From: Polytrichum commune
Lineage: Eukaryota; Streptophyta; Polytrichopsida; Polytrichales; Polytrichaceae
Direction of reading: 5' to 3'
Length of the DNA stretch: 60,000 bases
NCBI GenBank assembly: GCA_950295325.1
Contig: OX485803.1
Location: 57,057,554-57,117,553 of the forward strand
In this document: in pieces, positions 33,161-44,977 of the stretch
Position numbering within the stretch: position 1 is the first letter of the stretch
Layout: each line of letters starts with the position of its first letter
Notes under the pieces: generated by a model
The model's input: only the letters and a program-made list of their open reading frames with translations
Database searches by the model: none
Told to the model about the DNA's origin: nothing
Translations under genes and position numbers: made by a program

Positions 33161-35512
33161 TGTGAGCCCAAAAGGGTGCCCACATTTAGTCTTAGACCCT
33201 TGAAACGTTAGTTGATGCACTTTGAAGTAGGATGTTACTTCACAAAAATATAAAAAGAGTGAAATGTTAGTCTTAGAAGTACCATGTTGTAAGAGGCTAG
33301 GATGTGAGTTGTTATTGTGTTTTTACCTTCGGAAGGATTTGAGTGAATGAGGATAGGTAAGGAGAACTTGGATTGAGTAGTTAGTGAGTAGGCTAGTACA
33401 AATGGATGGAGACAACCAAAGTGACTCAAGAGGCAAGTGCATTCGAATTGGGATGAATGGAGGATCACATGGAGCGCACAAGTGGACCACCTCATCATGA
33501 CCACTTAATGGGGAAGGCCCAAGGAAGAATGCAAGGTGGAGGATAAGCAAATTCTCAAAGCACCAATCAAATCACGAGTTAAGCATCGTGGTTTGAATTA
33601 AGTGGTGAGCGACGATTTGGGAAAGTAAGGGGAGAAAGTTATGGCGGCGGAAAGCGAAGGAGGCTAAGTTTGGGTTGAAGCATCCCAAGTTTGGTAAAGT
33701 GTGGTAGGTAGAAAGCCAAGGCTAGTTAAATGTTCGAATTAGGATCCTTGTTGATCATTTGAGGGAGGAAGGCTTAGAAGATAGGATTGGCGCCTACTAA
33801 GTAGGAGGAAATCTCAAGGGCTTATCGTGAGCCTTGAGGGTGCTCACCCCCTCAAGCTTACTATATAATCCCTCATTCTTCCCTCACTCATCCTCTCTTT
33901 CCTTTGTGCTCCAAGGCACCCCACGAGTTATAAGTGTGGGTGTGGGAAGCCATATTGGAGCACATGTGTGTGCTTAGTTTTTAGTTTGAGAGCCAAGGCT
34001 TGACCTCTTGGTAGAAGAGGGCTTGACCTCTTGGTAGAATTAGTGTTGACGTGAAGGATTTTAAAGTTAATTCATGATTCCAATTTGTGGTACTTAAAGT
34101 TCATGTTTTGAATACACGTGGTTGCAAGTTCCATGTTTAAGAGTTGAGCACTTGATGTTGTGATGAGTGCAAAAATATACTTGTGTGGATTAGTTAGTCT
34201 TAGTGAAGTTAGGAAATTCTCTCTCCCCCTCTCCTCTCTAGGATTTTAGGATTTTAGGATTAGAGAAGAATTGTGTGATTAGAAAGGGGTTGTTAGTAGA
34301 ATTAGGGAAATTAGGTAGGAAGATTAGTTAAGGGCTTGAATAATTAGTGAGGTAGTTGGGGATTACAACTACAAAGTTGTGGGTTCATGAAGGAGCTGGG
34401 TTTATGAAGGAGCTGGGTTTGTTTAGTTAGAAAGTAAAGAGCTGGGTTTATGAAGGACCTGGGTTTGTTTAGTTAGAAGCTAAGGAGCTGGGTTTATGAA
34501 GGAGCTGGGTTTGTTTAGTTAGAAAGTAAAGAGCTGGGTTTATGAAGGACCTGGGTTTGTTTAGTTAGAAGCTAAGGAGCTGGGTTCATGAAGGAGCTGG
34601 GTTTGTTTAGTTAGAAGCTAAGAAGCTGGGTTTATGAAGGACCTGGGTTTGTTTAGTTAGAAGCTAAGGAGCTGGGTTCATGAAGGAGCTGGGTTTATGA
34701 AGGAGCTGGGTTTGTTTAGTTAGAAGCTAAGAAGCTGGGTTTATGAAGGAGCTGGGTTTATGAAGGAGCTAGGTTTATGTAATTAGAAAGTAAAGAGATG
34801 GGTTCATGAAGGAGCTTAGTAGATAGCCTACCTAATTAGCTCATAGACAAGTAGTTAGTTACATTATGCTAGTTAGTGTTATGTGTGGCTTTCACAAGTA
34901 AATGTATTTGAGATTGACTATAGAGAATAGTGTTTTTTTTAACACTTGCATCCTCTCTTTAAAAATAAACCACGTGCACAACTTAATGGAGAATGTGGAG
35001 CACTCTCGCGATGGCAAGACAAAGGAAGCAAAGACCAAAGGTGCGAGGGAGAGATTGACATAAGTCACATAAGTATTTCTTAATACTTAAAGGCTTATGT
35101 ACGGTATGGAGACACCAAGTGAGACCTCTTATAGTAGCGATACGGAATACACAAGTGATAGTTCAAGTGGTAGTATAGAGTCAACGGCACGGACTCCATT
35201 TAGGAGAGGGATATCCTTAAGGGCTTGTGTAGCTAAAGCAGCCGGATGGACGTTAGAAGCAAACAAAGACAAAATAGCACCCGAGCATAAGGAGGTTAAA
35301 ATAACATAGTTAACTTGTGCATTCTCCACATACGTATTGAAATCGTACATTGAGTTGTTAAAAGTGAAATTCCAGTTAAATCCAAGACCACTTGAAGGGT
35401 GAACATTGCACTATGGACTCATCCAAGTCCAAATCCAATACCGCGGAGGAATGTGAGCCCAAACCCACTACTCGGACTACGGACGCTTAAGGGTGGGGGG
35501 TTTGGCCTCACA
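33161..35512 (+). repeat. 3' LTR of the Ty3/gypsy element
   Basis: 2,352 bp, the same length as the 5' LTR, at a constant offset of 9,562 bp with no difference noticed. Only 61 bp separate the gag-pol stop from this LTR, and they contain no purine run next to it. Confidence 0.97.
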
Positions 35513-36053
35513 GCAGGATGGGTTCAGGCTCACAACAGTGAGCACCCACACTGTAGGGCTGGGTTTGGGTCGACCGACCCAAACCTTTTGGCAGGATGGG
35601 TTCAGGCTCACAACAGTGAGCACCCACACTGTAGGGCTGGGTTTGGGTCGATCGACCCAAACCTTTTGGCAGGATGGGTTCAGGCTCACAACAGTGAGCA
35701 CCCACACTGTAGGGCTGGGTTTGGGTCGATCGACCCAAACCTTTTGGCAGGATGGGTTCAGGCTCACAACAGTGAGCACCCACACTGTAGGGCTGGGTTT
35801 GGGTCGATCGACCCAAACCTTGAGGCAGGATGGGTTCAGGCTCACAACAATGAGCACCCACACTGTAGGGCTGGGTTTGGGTCGATCGACCCAAACCTTG
35901 AGGCAGGATGGGTTCAGGCTCACATCAGTGAGCACCCACACTGTAGGGCTGGGTTTGGGTCGATCGACCCAAACCTTGAGGCAGGATGGGTTCAGGCTCA
36001 CAACAGAGAGCACCCACACTGTAAGGCTGGGTTTGGGTCGACCGACCCAAACA
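35513..36053. repeat. Family A satellite, right part (7 units)
   Basis: It resumes in phase with 23598 after the Ty3/gypsy target duplication. Palindromes start at 35564, 35642, 35720, 35798, 35876, 35954 and 36032 (78-bp steps), with centres AC, AT, AT, AT, AT, AT and AC. Before the insertion the array had 23 palindromes. Confidence 0.95.
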
Positions 36054-36679
36054 ATTCCGCAAAATCCGCCTATTTATTCGGGTGATTCTCTATTAATCTA
36101 TATATAACCTATTTGGAACAACTGAACTCGTAGATATTTGTTGTAATTAGCTGCTCATGAATGGAAACGTACACAAACCGTGTATTACAGCTCCAACTTA
36201 GAGAGCTTGCAGCAATCTCAGGATTGGGACATGAAAGAAAGAACCAGCATTTGGGGGGGTTGGGCTCTTTATACTACCCGCCTCCGCTTTGGGCATCCTC
36301 TTTGGATGCCTTTCCCGCCTAGTCTCCTTTGGACGTTAATTCAAACCTTCTGACTCAATTTCCCGCTTCTTGTTAATAATAGACAATGTATATTTAGCTT
36401 GGCTCTTCGTTGCCCCAACCATCAAATGAATAATTCAACATATATTATTTAAAGTTGTTACCACCCTAACTTGGTCAACACTATTCTTCAACTCTTTCAT
36501 AATTAGTTTTATACATGAATACACCACCACCTTCCCTATTGCCATCTCCTTTCTCCTTTTATCATTGTTGTATTTTTTTCTCACATCCTTACTAATACTA
36601 AATTCCTATATGTAACTTCCATATATCACCATAGTGGATATTTAGTGTTTGAGTTTACATTTAATGTTACTTACTCTCA
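36054..36679. other. Spacer inside the giant element
   Basis: No supported gene or repeat. Confidence 0.5.
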
Positions 36680-36811
36680 TAGGGTTAGTAATAGGAAGTG
36701 TATGCGTTCGTTTTAAGTGTATCAAACACTAACTATCATATAACTAAAAAGGATATAAAGATTTTGATACACTACATATGAACGCATACACTGAATACCA
36801 ATAACCCTGTG
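36680..36811. mobile_element. Foldback MITE of about 130 bp
   Basis: The left arm (AGGGTTAGTAATAGG, AGTGTATGCGTTCG, AAGTGTATCAAA) is mirrored by the right arm (TTTGATACACT, GAACGCATACACTG, ATAACCCTGTG). The arms are imperfect over about 50 bp around a short centre. No target duplication could be fixed. Confidence 0.6.
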
Positions 36812-37568
36812 ACAATATGTAAGATTATATCTATTAAGGGGTTTTACTCTACTTGTAGTCAAACATTATGGTATATTTCAAACAATATATTGACAAAAGA
36901 TGTGCATGTATTACAAAACTTCATATACTAAAAGTCACTAAAAGTCACTAAATATAATAGTTAATGCAATTACTTACACTCTCACATGAGGACTTATATT
37001 TTGAAAACAAATAATTAATGCCATGACAAACTTGAATAATTTGGCCAACTTTCAATTTCCGCTAGTTAAAAGAACATCTGTTGTGTTGTAATGTGTGCAC
37101 CCAATATTGCTTCATCCTCAAGGCTCCAAGTGTGACAATAACCTAGTACATATGTGGAAGTCATTAATGGAACCATAAACCACAAATGACATTTGGCACA
37201 TTCAATGTTTCAATGATGTTTGAACCTATCGTGAAGTCCCTTGAACTCTAGCAATGTGTGTGAGCAAAACATGCAAAGTTCAAAAGGTATGTCCTCATAT
37301 CATTCACAACATGAAATCTACCTTAAATTAATATATAATATTTCACTATTCCAAATAACATGTTAACATGAACAACATCCTATCTATTATAATCTAGTTC
37401 TTATGCTCTTCTTACCAGGTGACAAGGTTATAGGTTAATATTGTATCACCTACTTGTGAGCACAATATCATTTATTTCCTTTAGTGCGTTCATTCGTGAA
37501 AAACCACACATCCATCTTTCACGTTTGTGAATTAGGATGTTGTGATGACATTATACATTTGTATTGGT
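36812..37568. other. AT-rich spacer inside the giant element
   Basis: No supported gene. Confidence 0.5.
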
Positions 37569-39860
37569 GTGAACCCTTTGAGTGGTCCACCACTCTGCGG
37601 GATCACTTTTAGTTAGAATGTTAGCATTAAAAGTTAGAATTGATAGGGAATTTAGGAAAAAATAGTTCATTTAGCATTTAGCCTAGAAGAAGGAAGGTCA
37701 AAATGAAACTAAGTAGTGCTAGAAGATAGCAAAGTAGAAAAAATGTGCTAGCTAGTAAAAACAACTAGCTAAGCAAATATTAGTAGATGCTAGTTATTAA
37801 GCAAATATTAGTAGATGCTAGTTATTAAGCAAATGTTAGTAGATGCTAGCTAAGCAAGTGTTAGTTTATTAGTTAGTGTGAGGCACACAAGACTATTGGA
37901 GGTGTTTTACGTAAGAAGATAAAATCGGCGTGAAGAATTTTGAAGACAAAAAAGAAAGAGAGCAAGGGGGATACTTGCCCACTTGCCCCCTTGCCAACTC
38001 GATGGCGGAAAAATTAGAAAGATTTCTAAAGGTTTTTTGTCGGAGCCACCTCGGCGAGAGGGTGGCAACCTCAACCGGGAAAACCCCCGAGCCAAAATTT
38101 CGGGAAAGGGTTTGAAAAATGGATCCGGTGGAGGAGGGGTCCAACCCTTTTGTGAGAGGGTTTAAAAACCCCTCCTTCCACCTTGTAGCTCTCTCTCTTT
38201 CTCTAGTTTTTGGGCGAAGCCCTGCTTCAATGTAGTTAGGAAAAAATCCTTTAGCATGTATTCTCAATGGTCTAGAAGAAAGGCTTGAAAACCTCCTCTA
38301 CTCTCTCTCTCCTAGTTAGGTTGTGTGTTTATTAACACACCAACAAAATTATTCCTTCTTTTGTAGAGGTAGGTTGGATGGTAGAGTTTTGAATAGAGGC
38401 ATTATAGACCTCATCTGCCAATGCCCTGAAGGCTTAGTTCAAAAGCTAGAACAAGATACTTATCATTTTTCTCTTAGAGAGATTTCATATAGCTATCCAT
38501 AGCCGTTTCCCATTTGTGATTTGGTTGAGATGACAATTAGTTATGGATTTTCAAAGATGGAGTAGAAAAACTGGGTGGTCTTGTGGGTAGCGGCTGCTGG
38601 ATCAGACCTGCGAGCCCAATAGGAATTTTAATTCCAAGAAATTATATTTTTCCCAAGTAGAACTTTTGTGTAGCTTTCCAAAATGGCTTAGAACATTTGA
38701 TTTGAACATGATTTGAATTAGATATGAATTGTGCAAGATGGGACACATAGTTTGAGAACTTTTGGTTGACTGCTGCATTACAGAGGACCTGCTGGGTTCA
38801 CTTCGGCTTACCTTTCTAATCACATATTTTTATCAAATACATATTTTTAATATCTCTCCAGGGTCATATAGAACGTTTGATTTGACTAAGATTTGAATTA
38901 GATATGAATTGTTGAAGGCGAGATACATAGTTTAAGCCTTCTTGATTGACTGCTGTGTTACAAGGAGTCCGCTGAATTTCTATTAGCTTAACCTGCTGAT
39001 GTCATAATTTTTCTAGTTAGAGCTTGTTCATAGCTTTCCAATGGTATAAGGAAAGCCTAGATCCAAGTAGTAAGGAATGTGCTATGAATTCTTGAAGTTA
39101 GAAGGTAGATAGGTGGGTTGGAAGGGTCGGTTGAATCGACCTCACACTTCCAACCCTCATAACTTTTGCATTTCTTATCCGATTAGAGTGATTTTTAGAT
39201 CATTGGAAAGATAATTTGGTGCACTAAGTATAAATATTATGCTTAGGATTAAATTACAGGGCAGAATAATACTTTATATTTTAATTGTTAACTAAGGTAC
39301 GCTTACTACCAAACTAGTTACAAAGAAGGAGGCAAGGTCGACGCTCGGAAAGTGGAGCAAGGAAGGAGGTAGCGGCTCGGCCTACATCAAGCCCAAATCA
39401 ACCGAGGAAAATTGAGGTAAATTAACTAACCTTAAGCCTTCCATTTAGGATTGGAGGGAGCACGGCTAAGGTACGCATCTCTAAACCCACTCACCTATCT
39501 CGTAAGGTCAAGTGGCTTGACCACTTGACCGCCAAGGGAGTACCCAATTCCATTGTTTTCGGGGCCCTTGGTATGTTTTGTGGTAGTAACTTCATTTATT
39601 AGCAAGTTTCGTGTGTGGTAAGTCGGATTAATCACCGACACGACCACTCTGAATGTTGTTGGTGGAAAGGTGGGGTTAATGACCCGCGAATCCACTATTA
39701 TGTTGTTGGCCCCATAGATTGGGAGTAATGGCCCCAATTTATGAAGATTGCGCAACAGGTTGAACCTACAGGTCGCCCGTCACCCTGGTCCCATTGAGTT
39801 GCATTTCGTGGTCTATCCAGTGTAAACACATTTAACAATCAAAACATACAAAATAAATCG
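37569..39860 (+). mobile_element. Probable decayed relative of the Ty3/gypsy element (LTR plus leader)
   Basis: It starts TGTGAACCCTTTGAGTGGTCC, which resembles the LTR start TGTGAGCCCAAAAGGG. At about 39,330-39,490 it holds leader-like words (AGTTACAAAGAAGGAGG, GGAGGGAGCACGGCTAAGGT) close to the leader of the intact element. A TATA-like TTTAAAAA lies near 38,160. No gag-pol remains. It is proposed as the 5' end of an old, truncated insertion. Frames here have no recognisable protein. Confidence 0.35.
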
Positions 39861-41170
39861 TAAACCCTTGTTGGCAAGGGACCCGAGGTAAGGGGTGATG
39901 CCTAATATGTTAATGTAGTAAGTTAGGACGTGCAAACAAAAGTAAGTAATTAAGAAAGAATTTGTGTGAAGGGTGGGACTTAGGCCAAGTTCCCCCGCTT
40001 AGAAAACTAAATAGAACTAAATAAAGAAATAGGAAGAATTGAATGGTCCATCAAATTGTCGTTATTCCGTTCGTTGAGTTAGGGTGGTATGAGTCACACC
40101 CGGTTGGGTGTATCAGAACCATCCCAATTCACAAATTAGGATTGCCTTGGTTTCAAGGCTGGTGCGTCTGCGCGTAGAATAGGTGTAGGTTAAGGTTAGA
40201 ACTAGATATGAAATTAGTTAGTGGAGTTTAAAGCCACACTAGTAAAAAACTAAGGCCTAACCTCCGGAGGTACTACGACGCATATTTAATCTCCCTTAAA
40301 AATCTAACTATTCACGTTATACACCTATCATCCGGGTTCGGCTTGGGCGCCTGCAAATGCAGGCCACCTTCACCGAAGGGCTTGTGTGATACTTTTAGGC
40401 TCCCTCGAAAGGGGGTGGCCCAAAAGTACCACAATTGGAAACTACAAGCACCAAGGCCCATGTCATTTGACCTATGTGCCATCTAGTTATGGTTTGTGTT
40501 GTTTAGGGTTTAGGGTTTAGGCATCATCAAACATCAAATTGAATGTTTAAATGACTTCATATGATATGTGAACTCCATGGGGTTGCAGTAGATACATTTG
40601 TAATCATTTGTTTCTCCCATGTACTTCAAATGTGAACTTCTAAGTACATATATTAATGTTCACTCTAATGCTACTTGTTAGGGTATCCATTATAGACTAG
40701 AGCATTGTCCTCTACCAACAACCATCATATAAATTACAATACATAATCCTAAACTGTTAACCATGTGAATGGTTACCATATTTATATTATTGCACCGTGT
40801 AATTGCCTTTGTGGATTGCAATATAATTATGACTTACTCCTCTTAGACTTTGTAACACTCTCATATGATTCCATAAATTACATTATTCATACACCAAAAC
40901 GATAATGGCTACATTCTACGATGTTATCAATTCCAACGGGTGATCATTCAATTGAACACCATTAAAATATGAGTTGGCGATGGTGTTAATTTTGTGGAAT
41001 ACCTTAGTCCACGTAGGTTTTTGAGTGGTATTGAATTGCCGCTAATGAATAGCGGGTTAGAAGGCCGGGGCCGGGCGGCCAAGAGAGGCGCCGGCCCTCC
41101 TATGTCCCGCACCTAGGGGCAAGGACAACCAGGAAGGCAATCTGCCTAGGGTGGCAGGTGTCAACACCAC
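39861..41170. other. Spacer with telomere-like motif
   Basis: No supported gene. A short tract of TTTAGGG-type repeats (about 2.7 units) lies at 40,501-40,520. Confidence 0.5.
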
Positions 41171-41239
41171 AAGCCTCGCGGGCAACCACCTTAACCAAGG
41201 AGGTGTCGACACCTGGCAGGGTGTTGGCCCGCGAGGCTT
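41171..41239. repeat. GC-rich inverted repeat upstream of the multi-domain gene
   Basis: AAGCCTCGCGGGC at 41171-41183 is repeated inverted at 41227-41239. GTGTCGACAC, a palindrome, lies between. The structure sits in a GC-rich stretch (41.0-41.3 kb) just before the probable transcription start region and could be a regulatory hairpin. No TATA box is visible. Confidence 0.55.
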
Positions 41240-41299
41240 CTGAGCCGTTGATGGGCCCGGCGCAATCTAATGGCCCGGATTCGAGGGTTTAGGGTGACC

Positions 41300-41899
41300 C
41301 CTTCCGCTCTCTCCTTTTCTCCCCTCCTCTTTTTTCTTTCTCTCTTTTTCTTCCTCTCTTCCTCCGCGCCAAGCGCCGCTCTTGGAAACGCCGCCGCCGC
41401 TTTCCATAGCGCCGCGCCAAGCGCTTCCTTTCGCACCTTTTGCTTTTGTCTTGGTCGCGCCGCTTCCTTTCATTCTTCTTTCTCCTTCATTCCTGTCCTC
41501 CTCTCTGATGCTTCTCCTCCTCTTCTCTCATTCTATTCCTCTTGTTATTGTCTTCCTCTTGTTATTCTCTCTTCTTGGTCCAGAGTGTTAGCTTTGAGTG
41601 AGTTCGGAGCGGTTTATTGTGTTGAACTCCTTACTTGTTTTGTAAATTTCATGCATGGAGTGATTTTAGGTTGAGTAGAAGTGAGCACGGTCGAGTGTGA
41701 TAGAAAGGTAGAGGTCTTTCAAATTAGGCCTGAGTTTGCAAGAATCAGGGGGTTTGTGAGAAAGTTTTAGGGTGCTTGAGAGATTCATTGTGTTTCTGAG
41801 GTCTTTGTGAGAGTTGTTCTTTAGTGCCACAACAGAGTTTCTGAGTCTGGTTGTAAGAAGCAGATTGTGAGAGCAGCTTTCAAGAGTTTGAAAGACAAG
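41300..41899 (+). other. Probable 5' untranslated exon of the multi-domain gene
   Basis: A pyrimidine-rich, moderately GC-rich segment ends in a good splice donor, GACAAG|GTAAGC, at 41899/41900. The next strong acceptor, GGTTGCAG|ATGG, sits directly at the start codon at 43652, so the 1,752-bp interval 41900-43651 would be a 5'-UTR intron. A 134-codon frame at 41270-41674 does not continue into the gene and looks like composition or an upstream ORF. The transcription start is not known. Confidence 0.5.
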
Positions 41900-42093
41900 G
41901 TAAGCAATTTGCATCAGTGCACACAATTTGCATCATTCCCTTTAGGTTCCTGTTACATATACAATGCATAAGCATTGTATATGTTGCCGAAGCATTAAAC
42001 ATGCATCTGGAAACACAGTAGTTTGGGGAGACGACCCAAACTCATATTAAAATATAATAAATATTTGAATTGCAGCCTAAAATGAACTAAATG

Positions 42094-43623
42094 TTTGGGT
42101 CGATCGACCCAAACATTGCAGTGTCTTGTTTGGGTCGATCGACCCAAACATTGCAGCGTCTTGTTTGGGTCGAGCGACCCAAACATTGGAGCCTCATTAT
42201 GTTTGGGTCGCTCGACCCAAACATTACAGGGAGAAGAACTAAACCACATTGTAAAATATAAAAGAACTTTGAAAATGAAGTAAATGTTTGGGTCGTTCGA
42301 CCCAAACATTGCAGTCTGAAATGAATGGGTTGAGCTTCCTAAACTTGCAGCCTCATCATGTTTGGGTCGCTCGACCCAAACATTACAGGGAGAAGAACAA
42401 ACCACATTGTAAAATATAAAAGAACTTTGAAAATGAAGTAAATGTTTGGGTCGTTCGACCCAAACATTGCAGTCTGAAATGAATGGGTTGAGCTTCCTAA
42501 ACTTGCAGCCTCATCATGTTTGGGTCGCTCGACCCAAACATTACAGGGAGAAGAACAAACCACATTGTAAAATATAAAAGAACTTTGAAAATGAAGTAAA
42601 TGTTTGGGTCGTTCGACCCAAACATTGCAGTCTGAAATGAATGGGTTGAGCTATCTAAATTTGCAGCCTCATCATGTTTGGGTCGCTCGACCCAAACATT
42701 ACAGGGAGAAGAACAAACCACATAGTAAAATATAAAAGAACTTTGAAAATGAAGTAAATGTTTGGGTCGTTCGACCCAAACATTGCAGTCTGAAATGAAT
42801 GGTTTGAGCTTCCTAAATTTGCAGCCTCATCATGTTTGGGTCGCTCGACCCAAACATTACAGGGAGAAGAACAAACCACATTGTAAAATATAAAAGAACT
42901 TTGAAAATGAAGTAAATGTTTGGGTCGTTCGACCCAAACATTGCAGTCTGAAATGAATGGGTTGAGCTATCTAAATTTGCAGCCTCATCATGTTTGGGTC
43001 GCTCGACCCAAACATTACAGGGAGAAGAACAAACCACATAGTAAAATATAAAAGAACTTTGAAAATGAAGTAAATGTTTGGGTCGTTCGACCCAAACATT
43101 GCAGTCTGAAATGAATGGGTTGAGCTTCCTAAATTTGCATCCTCATCATGTTTGGGTCGCTCGATCCAAACATTACAGGGAGAAGAACAAACCACATTGT
43201 AAAATATAAAAGAACATTCAAAATTAAGTAAATGTTTGGGTCGTGCGATCCAAACAATGCAGTCTGAAATGATTGGGTTGAGATACCTAAATTTACAGCC
43301 TAACATGTTTCGGTCGGTCGACCCAAACATTACACGGAGAAGAACTAAAACACATTGTAAAATATAAAAGAACTTTGAAAATCAAGTAAATGTTTGGGTC
43401 GTTCGACCCAAACATTGCAGTCTGAAATGAATGGGTTAAACTACATAAATTTGCAGCCTCATCATGTTTGGGTCACTCGACTCAAACATTACAGGGTGAC
43501 CACCTAAACCACAATTTAAAATCTAAAAGATCTTTTAAAACGACTTTGAAAATTAAGTAATGTTTGGGTCAATCCTCCAAATGTTAAATGCACATTGCAA
43601 TACTTTGGGTCGATCGACCGAAA
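42094..43623. repeat. Family A palindromes, 158-bp tandem array in the 5'-UTR intron
   Basis: The first four palindromes (42094, 42129, 42164, 42202) are irregularly spaced. From about 42,191 to 43,480 a 158-bp unit repeats about eight times. Each unit has one palindrome with centre CT (42361, 42519, 42677, 42835, 42993) and one with centre TT (42287, 42445, 42603, 42761, 42919, 43077). A third, decayed copy reads GGGTTGAGCTTCCTAAA. Copies after 43,140 (43151, 43235, 43310, 43394, 43467, 43562, 43604) carry arm mutations. The 158-bp unit equals two 79-bp satellite units in length. Confidence 0.93.
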
Positions 43624-43651
43624 CTCACAGTTTCGATTTCTTGGGTTGCAG

Positions 43652-44977
43652 ATGGCCCCTAAAAAGAGACCAAGTGAAAGGTGGTTCATGCTCGCGCCAG
43701 ACCACCTTTGGCAGGAGTATGAAACTCCACAGGACGATTCTTACGTCCCAAAAGATGGCGTCGTTCTGGCATGGTCCGTTCAGGTGGTGAAGGCATCCAT
43801 GTTCAAGCTGCTATTCGTGGTGAAGGTGGGGACCCACGAGCAACACATCTGGGCAACGCTGACGGGATGGGAGGTTGCGTCTGTCCAGTCTCTCGGGGAC
43901 TATGTAGACGTCATACTGGAGAACTCCGCCGTGCAGAACGTCCACATGTTCATGCACCAGTTCTCCGAGCCCTTTGACCCCCTGTACGCCAAGGAGACCT
44001 GCGTCGACCCTGAAACCATACAACCGGAGGCCATATTCATAGATGGCAGTGTAACCAACACGAAGGTTGCGAGCAGGTTCACGAAGTTAAAACAGGCCAT
44101 CACGGTTCTAAACAAGGCGCTGCAAAGCAAACCCAAGACACAACAGCCTGTGAGGCGGAAGGCACCGACGGAAGAAGGCGCAGGGTCCTCAAGACCACAA
44201 ACTGTGAGGAAACCGCGGGCGGTCCCTGTGGAGTCGAGATGGACAAGTACTACAACAACGCCGGCTGATAGCGAGACGCCAACGCCATCAACAAGCCGTC
44301 AAACGACCCCTTCCAAAAGGGGAAGAGAGTCATCGGTGATGACTGACGAGCCTGTTTCCCCGGAGCTCCGGATGCCGAAGCCTGGCCAGGAGGTGGATGC
44401 AGGCGAAATACAAAAAATAAACACCAACTTCGAAACAAAATGCCTGCACTGCTTCTTCATGGGCAGGGACTTCAAGTTCGAGGTCAACATTGCGCAGTGC
44501 CACCTTGCGCCACCCGAGAAATGTGTCCGAGCCAAGGAGGACGCCTACGTCGACTGGATGGTCGCTCAAATCTTGGGCGGGCAGTTCAAGGACGACAGGC
44601 AGACGATTGTTGTCATGCCACAAGGGTTGAAGAGAATGCCGACGCCTGATATGTGGCCGACAATCTCCAAAGGAGACTTCTGGTTGATTGACGGGCAGCA
44701 CAGTGTGGAGGCATCAAAAAAAATCCAGCTGATGACCGAGTGGAACGACCCGAACAACCAGAAGGAGAAACTAAAAGTTTGGAAGGCTTTGGTGGTTTGG
44801 TCGGACAACGAGACGGTCCTCAGCGACATCTCCAGGTTCTTCAACATGGGGAACAAAAAGAGGGCCTATCAGGCATCGTGGATCAGAAACATCATGGCCT
44901 CGAGGGAGGTGTGGGAGTTTTATGGCAGGCCTCCCAGGGAAAGGGAGAATGCTAAAGATAAGAACCCCAAATGGGAG
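43652..44977 (+). CDS. Exon 1 (442 codons): ParB/sulfiredoxin-like segment
   Basis: It starts MAPKKRPSERWF after an acceptor-like TTGCAG. Residues 1-150 are a compact unknown region. Residues about 155-250 are Thr/Pro/Ser/Lys-rich and probably disordered. Residues 330-420 include KGDFWLIDGQHSVEASKKI (340-358) followed by VWSDNETVLSDISRFFNMGNK. The IDGQHS-x-EA motif is typical of ParB/Srx-fold domains found next to DNA methylases in phages and mobile elements. The final residues are NPKWE, phase 0. Codon use is GC-rich compared with the surroundings. The ParB-like call rests on a short motif and is moderate. Confidence 0.6.

Larger units (their letters stand above)
23599..35512 (+). mobile_element. 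Intact young Ty3/gypsy LTR retrotransposon
   Basis: The 11,914-bp element has 2,352-bp LTRs (TGTGAG...CTCACA), a 5-bp GCAGG duplication, a PBS-like site after the 5' LTR, an 0.9-kb leader and one uninterrupted gag-pol frame of 2,079 codons with order Gag, protease, RT, RNase H, integrase. The stretches of the two LTRs I compared are identical and they are equal in length, so insertion was recent. There is no chromodomain after the integrase. The GKR-type end (KFNAVWLGPYLVYEVFPNNS) and motifs such as DGGSS, FMDGYAGYNQI and FVDDF suggest the non-chromovirus Athila/Tat side of the family. The extra archaeal-type RNase H of many Tat elements is not visible. It sits inside the family A satellite of the giant element. 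Confidence 0.97.

Noticed and set aside
35399-36107. Open frames of 128-228 codons on both strands
   Set aside because: They are the same satellite on the other side of the gypsy insertion.
41270-41674. 134-codon frame with a hydrophobic start as a secreted protein
   Set aside because: Its composition is a simple pyrimidine-rich 5'-UTR-like tract, and it does not continue across the splice donor at 41900.
42094-43623. CRISPR-like array
   Set aside because: The repeats are palindromes with repeated, not unique, spacers, the organism is a plant, and there are no cas genes.
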